Shown here: positions 58,401 through 64,000 of the stretch, piece by piece
How the letters are laid out: every line of letters starts with the position of its first letter
Position numbering within the stretch: the stretch's first letter is position 1
Assembly (NCBI RefSeq): GCF_040581485.1
Contig: NC_090130.1
Coordinates: 27,319,418 to 27,383,417, forward strand
DNA from: Linepithema humile
Taxonomy: Eukaryota > Arthropoda > Insecta > Hymenoptera > Formicidae
Reading direction: 5' to 3'
Length of the DNA: 64,000 bases
Notes under the pieces: model-generated
Told to the model about the DNA's origin: nothing
Database searches by the model: none
The model's input: the letters and a program-made list of their open reading frames with translations, nothing else
Position numbers and translations under genes: made by a program

Positions 58401-60985
58401 TCGAACGTATCGTACAATGATGGTTCGGATGGTTCTTTATGCGATAACCGTTTAATGCTTTTGATTTTTGTGTGCCACTCTACGCTATTTTTTTTACAAT
58501 TAATGTTTTACAGAGTTTTTTCAGCGTTTATTTTCTTTTTGAACATACTAAGAAAGTTTAAGTTAATTATTCTTAATGATTAAAGTTGTTGTGTTAGATA
58601 TAATTGGTTCTTGAGACAAATTGTTATTTTTAATACTAAATATGCTTGCTTAGTTTCATTTTTCATGCCGTTGTTCATACTATTTTCCAAACTTCAGTAC
58701 TTTTCTTTCGGCGTGCAAATTACTCATGAAAAATACTATCGACTTTTTTGGGGATTTTTCGATTTTTCTTACTTTTCCTGAGTGTTATATTTGTTATATG
58801 CTGTTATACAAAAACTTATGGCAATGAATTATGAGGATTTAAATTACTGAAGATGATGAAATCGTGTGATAATCATGAATTGTATTTTTTAATTTATTTA
58901 CTATAATATACACATTAAACTCTTTTTGTTAAATTAAGTGCTAATTTAGTATGCTGTCAAAGAAAACGATTATTTTAGAACATCTCATCGGTCGTTCCAG
59001 AGCCGCGAAATCCAAAGGAACCGCAGAACTTGACACTGTCTAACGCACGTCTCGTCGGTGGAAAGCTGCGTATTAATCTACGGTGGGTTAAACCGGCATC
59101 GGACGTGCCGATATCGTTTTACAAAGTATTCTGGAGTAGACTTATTCATGGACCAACAAACGACTCCATTCTCGTATACCACAAAACAATTTTTAAAGTA
59201 AGTTTTTCTTATCACTGGTAAATTCTTCCACAAATTTCTGACAATTGTTTTATGCGCAACAATAAATAAAAATATTGGACTAATTTTATTTTAAATAATT
59301 ACAGGAAAATATTAATGAAGTTAATTGTCATCTTGTACAATTATCTTAAATCCAATGCTCGAAGTCGTCATAAAATTCGCATTAAACGATTTCGATTTAT
59401 TTAAAGTAAATCTTGCAGATTATTAGTTCGAAATGTTAAAAAGTTTGCTGTTACAATTTTTATCTTTGATTCAACATTTAGGTTGTTTTAATTAGAACTT
59501 CCATATGTATTTCCCAGGATAAGACATGTTATGAGCTGAAGAATCTAGAGCTCAAGTGCCAGTACTTCCTGCAGGTGCAGGCGGTGGCGATATACGGCGG
59601 TCGGCGTCTGACATCGCGCAAGGCGTCCAAAGTCTTCAACAGCACCGATTACATGGCGTACGGTAAGATACTAAATTGTTTCGCTCTCGGCGATGGCACG
59701 CCAGTCCATCCCTGGTTTCCCTTCTAAGTTCAGTGTAATTCGGGATAACCAACGAAAGCAGTGACCTTTCATTGAAGCCGACGTCGGGAGACGTTCTCGC
59801 AGGTGCGAGCGAACCGAGGCCAATCTCCATGTACGTCGCATGAACTGCCACTGCGGGGATGTCGACGTGCGTCTGGTCTGGCCGACGAGCAATGACGCTA
59901 CCATGTACAATGTCACATGGCGACAGGAATCTTGCACGCGCGAGAAAAGCTTGGAACGTCGACGAAAACCCGCCGACTGGAAAGTGGTTCAGGTAAAGTA
60001 AGATTTCCAGTAAGATGTTTTTTCTCTTGTTTTTCATTTTACTCTTGCTAGCTAACATGATTGCCATTATTAATTTTAAGAAATGTAACGAGCAACACAG
60101 AAATGCAGACTGTAAATTTACTTTGTAAAATTATCAATTACTATTTCAGATTACTTAGCATATCAGCAAAATAGATTAAGCGAAATTATTTTCAGCAAAT
60201 GAAATTGGTATCCGTAATAAAATATTAACATATTCCGCTTTGACAGCAAATTCATTTTTCTATAAGAGATATATGAGGAAAAATGCTGTTGTGTGGACAA
60301 GATTTTAAATTTTGACTTATTTTTTTATTATACCAGATACAGACAAGCACGTGTGTAGCACGCGCTATGTATTCTTTCGATTACAAAGAAATATATATTA
60401 TAACTCTATCTAAGAAGACACTGAACATTTTCTATGAAACACAAAAGTAATGAAAAAAAATTCTGCAGTACCTTCTTAAAATATGAACTGTATGTATAAA
60501 GTATATAACTTTCGCTATGACAACTGCTCGATGTAAGAAAAAAAAGCCATAAATGCGAGTATCGACTTTACATGCCTTTTTAAAAATTTTTATGTCCATG
60601 TTATGTAAAATAAAATAAAATTCTTTTTTTTTCTATAGCTCTCATTATTTATCAACTGCTATTAAAGTCATTGTGCCAAAATTTTGCTAATTATTATTAT
60701 TACATGGATTGCATATATTTTTTCCAAGTTGTCATAAAAGAAATTTAATTTCAGACAACGCACTATGATCTGCAACAACTTCAAAACGACTGCACATATA
60801 GCGCAAATATAAAGAATATACTGAAGAACGGCGGTAATAACGGCCATGGGACTAGTATAGAGTTCTTTGCGACCGGGTGTCTGGATGATCAGAAGCGACG
60901 GAAACATTCGCGGCGAAAGACAGCGCGATGTAAGGCAAAATCGTCCAGATCTAAAAGACATTTTTCAGATATATATGTAATATGA
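43445..60985 (+). CDS. kal1: Anosmin-1 homologue (WAP and fibronectin type III extracellular protein)
   Basis: Eight exons: 43445-43526, 46819-46943, 55428-55620, 55955-56287, 59001-59197, 59518-59662, 59778-59992 and 60755-60985 (TGA), with consistent phases and 506 residues. Anosmin-1 is a secreted, heparan-sulfate-binding matrix protein that guides neurite branching and epidermal morphogenesis. The N-terminus has a basic region (AAKRRRRQQ) and then a hydrophobic secretion signal (WWPWWLLLPGCLASW) formed across the first intron. After RCDARC comes the whey acidic protein four-disulfide core, about residues 75-130 (CPERTS... CPDLAKCCAHDCGITC). Three FN3 domains follow. FN3-1 (about 135-243) includes WYQFRVAAVNGNGSRGY, nearly the human motif. 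FN3-2 (about 245-358) includes SFYKVFWSR and YFLQVQAVAIYGG. FN3-3 (about 365-470) includes YNVTWRQESC. A basic C-terminus ends at DIYVI. The human protein has four FN3 domains and a longer Cys-rich start, so a small exon may be missing between 46943 and 55428. The acceptor at 59777 is preferred over 59802 on phase. Confidence 0.88.
43804..43823. repeat. Degenerate transposon-end motif in kal-1 intron 1
   Basis: ACAGCGTGTCTCAGAATTTC resembles ACAGGGTGTTCCAGAATTAT at 37072. No partner end was identified. Confidence 0.25.
43824..46818. other. Remainder of kal-1 intron 1
   Basis: It is AT-rich except for a GC-rich island at about 45,830-46,110. That island includes a (CGATCA)n-like run (GATCGCGATCACGATCACGA) near 45,926. 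No exon or gene was recognised. Confidence 0.4.
47395..48790. other. GC-rich island cluster in kal-1 intron 2
   Basis: Blocks at about 47,395-47,780 and 48,050-48,780 are GC- and CpG-rich in an otherwise AT-rich intron. They carry overlapping open frames on both strands (for example 62, 83 and 95 codons) without recognisable domains. These may be cis-regulatory modules; an unrecognised exon cannot be excluded. Confidence 0.35.
49580..50540. other. GC-rich island in kal-1 intron 2
   Basis: About 1 kb of GC-rich sequence with open frames of 68-124 codons on both strands. It contains a purine run. GCGCGCATCGG occurs twice (about 50,160 and 50,353), within two weakly similar segments. No protein family was recognised. 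Confidence 0.35.
49975..50042 (+). repeat. GA-rich purine tract
   Basis: A (GA)n run at 49975-50003 and then G-rich sequence (GGGGGAGGTGGAGGGGG) form a nearly pure purine strand, a candidate GAGA-factor target. Confidence 0.6.
52280..52840. other. GC-rich island in kal-1 intron 2
   Basis: It is richer in GC than its flanks, with open frames up to 105 codons on the plus strand. GTGAACTTTATTAGC near 52,493 resembles GTGAACTTCATTAGC near 50,281, so some sequence is shared with the neighbouring island. No domain was recognised. Confidence 0.35.
53880..54420. other. GC-rich island in kal-1 intron 2
   Basis: GC-rich block with no recognisable coding similarity; another putative regulatory island. 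The rest of intron 2 (46,944-55,427) outside the islands is AT-rich and without recognised features. Confidence 0.3.
58166..58363 (-). pseudogene. Odorant-receptor-like first exon (7tm_6 family), antisense inside a kal-1 intron
   Basis: On the minus strand an ATG at 58363 opens 66 codons ending at a GTGAGT donor (58165). The reading starts MDFQNVHLLNDLINKLSGNL and continues FPIT, then WKIYSACVWLI, followed by a hydrophobic helix. The LSGNL-PIT and WKIYS-xVWL pattern is the usual N-terminus of ant odorant receptors, membrane cation-channel subunits that pair with Orco. Short open frames further left on the same strand (57488-58013) could hold decayed later exons, but I cannot match them. With no recognisable remainder it is most likely an isolated exon or pseudogene. 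Confidence 0.5.
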
Positions 60986-61749
60986 ATTGCTTGCAGCGAA
61001 AGAAAAAATTGAAAACGAAAAATTGATAAACGAGTTTTATAAGTTGTGATGGTAATATTCATAACTTATGAATTTTAATTAAATTCTATAATTTTTATAA
61101 ATATTACCGTAGTAACTTACAGTTTAATTGCTCCGAATAGGAACACTCATTTTATTTCATAATACGGATGTTGCAAAAAGTTTTTGATGTCAAGACGTTA
61201 AGGTTTAAAATTATTTATTGAAGAAAGTTCAAAATTATCGCAAATTTTTAAGTACTTTAAATATTTAAGCTTTTTTTATAGTAAAAACCGAAGCTCATAA
61301 TATTAGATCTCTGATACATAAATGTTTTTATTATACGTAATTTTTTTATATTTTTAGATATAAGATAAAATGTTAAATTTCAACGTTTAATTAATTCCAG
61401 AATTTCATATAATTAAGAATTGAAAAGAAATTATATCGAGTTGAATTTAGCTTAAAAGATCGATTCCATTAAACTTTGGTATCTCATTTTTAACGTTTAT
61501 TGATGGAGCATCAAGTATTCTTTTCAAGTAAATTTATTATTTATTTATAAAATAAAAAAAGAAACTAAACTGGATAAAGGCCATAAACAATGTTGACAAT
61601 TATAGTTGTGAGTGAGTAACAACTTTTTTTTTTAACTATATTCGTTTTTTACAAATACAGTAAATAACATTATTTTCCGATATATTATTTTCTCTTAATA
61701 ATTTGTAGTTTATTTATTAATAAGATAAAAATATGACTCGTTTTTTAGT
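60986..61749. other. kal-1 3' UTR and AT-rich spacer
   Basis: AT-rich sequence without an open frame of note. A GATGTAAGG inside the last kal-1 exon could serve as a late donor, but the open frame ends naturally at 60985. Confidence 0.4.
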
Positions 61750-63180
61750 TTTGATAATAGACTATTTCACAGAATATATGGAACATTTTTCAGACACTTA
61801 AAATCGAGTGATTTTCAAATCGTTAAAATTCGGTAAAAACACATTACAAAAAATTAAAAAGCATTTCAAACTTGAAGTTTGTACTTTCATGTGCTTTAGA
61901 CTTTTTAAAAAAATTTTTCATGTTTACATTTTTTTTATGACAAAGGAATGTGTTGTTTTATTCTTAAAATTACGTACGTTCAACATTCTGCAGCTGGGTA
62001 CAAAAATTTTTCATAAAATTTATGACAAATGCTCGGCTGAAAAAATCGTAGCAAAATAAAAAAAACGCGTTTTATAGATAACATGTTGTAGTATTTGAAA
62101 CATGTCATAAATTTTGTGAAAAATTTTTTGATTGACAACAAAACAATGTGTTCTTTCTTGAAACTTAGAAAAGTAAATATAAAAAATTTTCAAGAACGGT
62201 CTAAATCGTGTAAAAGTACAAGTTTCAAGCTTTAAAATGTTTTTTTAATTTTTTATATACGACGATTTTTCGCTGAGTTATAACGGTTTGAAAATTGCTA
62301 AATTTTAAGCGTCTGACCGTCTCGACCGAGCAGAGCAGTGCAGAACGGCTCAGTGCGCGCCAATATGTATATATGACGCGCCATTAATACGGCATCGTGC
62401 GTATTAATGGCGCGCACTCAGCCAGTCGGTCACATTGCTCCACCGCGTCGAGACGTTCAAACGCTTAAAATTTAGCAATTTTCAAACCGCTGTAACATAG
62501 TGAAGAATCGTCGTAGACAAAAAGTTAAAAAAGCATTTTAAAGCTTGAAACTTGTACTTTCACGTGTTTCAGACCGTTCTCTAAAAATTTTTCATCTTTA
62601 TACTTTCAAGTCCAAAGAATGAATACATTGTTTTACTGTCCATAAAAAAATATTTCTTGCAAAATTTATAAAATGTGTCAAAAACATTTTACCTACAAAA
62701 CGCATTTTTGTAAATTTTGTTACGATTTTTTTATTTGAAAGTTATACGGTTTTAAAACTAACCCTAAATTCTGTAAAAAATAGCGTTTACTATCGGCAGC
62801 AGCATCTGTGTAAAAAATAAAGGTTTTACCTTCAAAGTTGAGTTGAGAAGCGGGCTAAAAAAACCATAACAAAATAAAAAAAGAACGCATTTTTTAGGTA
62901 AAATATTGTAGTTTTCGACATTTATCATAACTTTTGCAAAAAAAATTTTTGTATCAAGCTGCAGAATACTGAACGTATTGCAAGAACAAAACAATATGTT
63001 CTTTTTTTGTGCCCAAAAATGTAAAGATTACAAACTTTCCATAAACGGCTTAAAACGCGTGAAACTATAAACTTTAATATGATTTTTTATTTTTTGTTTA
63101 GAATAATTTTTTACGAGTTACGAGTTTTGGAGATTTAAGAATTGCTCAATTTTTTTGTCTCTGAAAAATGTGTTCTATTT
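61750..63180. mobile_element. Large nested foldback element (four related, alternately inverted units)
   Basis: The whole 1.4-kb segment is an imperfect palindrome centred near 62,397 (CCATTAATACGGCATCGTGC / GTATTAATGG). Outer ends match inverted: ACATTTTTCAGACA near 61,782 against TGTCTCTGAAAAATGT near 63,155. Each half is itself inverted. A unit with AAAGCATTT(C/T)AAACTTGAA and TGTACTTTCA(T/C)GTG occurs direct near 61,855 and 62,535 and inverted near 62,215 and 63,050. The GC-rich centre carries the strongest arms (TTTGAAAATTGCTAAATTTT with CGTCTCGA). There is no transposase; it is a foldback or composite MITE. Confidence 0.75.
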
Positions 63181-63927
63181 CTTGTGGAATAGTGTATATA
63201 AAATTAATATACGTAGATTTATTTTATATAAGTTATTTTTTTTTATAAAATTCAGTTTTTACTGCCTTGTGCCTGTTCCATGTTTCATGTTGCTCCCACA
63301 CAGTGCAAAAATAATATAATATTTATTATTTTACTACTTAATTATATATATAAACATGTATAATAGGTTTTAAACTGATTTATATTTTTATGCATTATAA
63401 AATGATTTTTATAAAAATTTAATTGTTTTATTTGACATTCATTATCATATGTGCTTAACAGTTACATTGTAATTAAGAACAACCATCACTGAAGAGAAAC
63501 GATGTAATAAATTTCAAGTAAGTTATATAATATATTATTATTGTTAACCGAGATTTGTAAAATTTTTCTTAGGTGCTTTTTCTTAATAACATGTACACAA
63601 AGTCTGCTAATAACTACATTTACACTTTTCTGTCGTATTTAGCCAAATTTTAATTGGTTTTGTGTTTTCTTTACTGAAATGAAAAGTATAAAGAAGGATG
63701 TTAAAAATAGGTCGATTTTGGCCCATGGTGTGGAACCAAAACTACAAATGGTTTCTTATAGATTTTATACCGTAGAATCACGTGGTAAAGTCCGTTTTCT
63801 TCTAGACAGCGGGGAAAGTACGGAAAAATTGAAAAAAAGATCATGAAAAATGCAATTTTCCGTATAAAAACACATGTACTTATAGATGTACTTGAGTGAA
63901 CACAAGTGTGTCCAAGCTTTTTTCTTG
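63181..63927. other. AT-rich end of the window; no gene recognised
   Basis: AT-rich sequence with no open frame, repeat pairing or RNA gene that I could support. Confidence 0.45.
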
Positions 63928-63980
63928 TGGGTGTGTGTGTGTGTGCGTGTGTGAGTGTGGTTGTGTGTGTGTGTGTGTGT
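63928..63980. repeat. (GT)n microsatellite
   Basis: An almost uninterrupted GT run with a few C, A and T interruptions close to the right edge of the window. Confidence 0.85.
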
Positions 63981-64000
63981 TCTGATAAAAGTATTTGATT

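Noticed and set aside
58194..58583. 129-codon plus-strand frame
   Set aside because: Its first part is the complement of the odorant-receptor-like exon, and the rest is low-complexity hydrophobic AT-rich sequence.

Overview
This is a eukaryotic, AT-rich window with short, intron-broken coding exons that have canonical GT/AG boundaries. The gene content is insect. A minus-strand fragment at 58.2-58.4 kb resembles the first exon of ant odorant receptors, so an ant (Hymenoptera, Formicidae) is the most likely source. No bacterial features, rRNA, tRNA or CRISPR array were found. All exon models were read by hand from open frames and splice-site phase. Transcript or protein evidence was not available.

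Layout from left to right: (1) 0.1-6.1 kb (+), the last six exons of an orphan class-A GPCR whose 5' end lies before the window. (2) 9.3-13.06 kb, four related copies of a small two- or three-exon unit, arranged A(-) B(-) | C(+) D(+). B and C form a diverged inverted duplication; the best copy (C) could encode a 60-residue protein of unknown function. (3) 13.2-21.8 kb (-), midasin (MDN1), an AAA+ ribosome-biogenesis ATPase. It is intact from the start Met through the Walker A of AAA6 (2,076 codons) and then reaches a perfect splice donor with no recognisable continuation in the remaining 13.2 kb. (4) 22.6-23.0 kb (-), proteasome assembly chaperone 4 (PSMG4). (5) 23.7-24.9 kb (+), a NIFK-like nucleolar RRM protein, head to head with PSMG4. 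(6) 25.2-28.4 kb (-), a Mox/buttonless homeobox gene, tail to tail with NIFK. (7) 32.6-40.5 kb (+), a complete 955-residue type II membrane M1 aminopeptidase with an unusual SAMEN motif. (8) 43.4-61.0 kb (+), an anosmin-1/kal-1 homologue (secreted WAP plus three FN3 domains) with an 8.5-kb intron holding several GC-rich islands and another intron holding the odorant-receptor fragment.

Repeats are mostly small foldback elements: in a midasin intron (20.4-20.95 kb), upstream of midasin (22.0 kb), in a btn intron (25.6 kb), and at 32.0, 40.9-41.15 and 41.2 kb. A large nested foldback lies at 61.75-63.18 kb.

The neighbours do not form one pathway. Midasin and NIFK both act in 60S ribosome biogenesis and PSMG4 acts in proteasome assembly, so the 13-25 kb block is housekeeping. 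The flanking GPCR, btn, aminopeptidase and kal-1 genes are developmental or cell-surface genes with longer introns. The best candidates for something undescribed are the four-copy small-gene cluster and the break in midasin immediately beside it.
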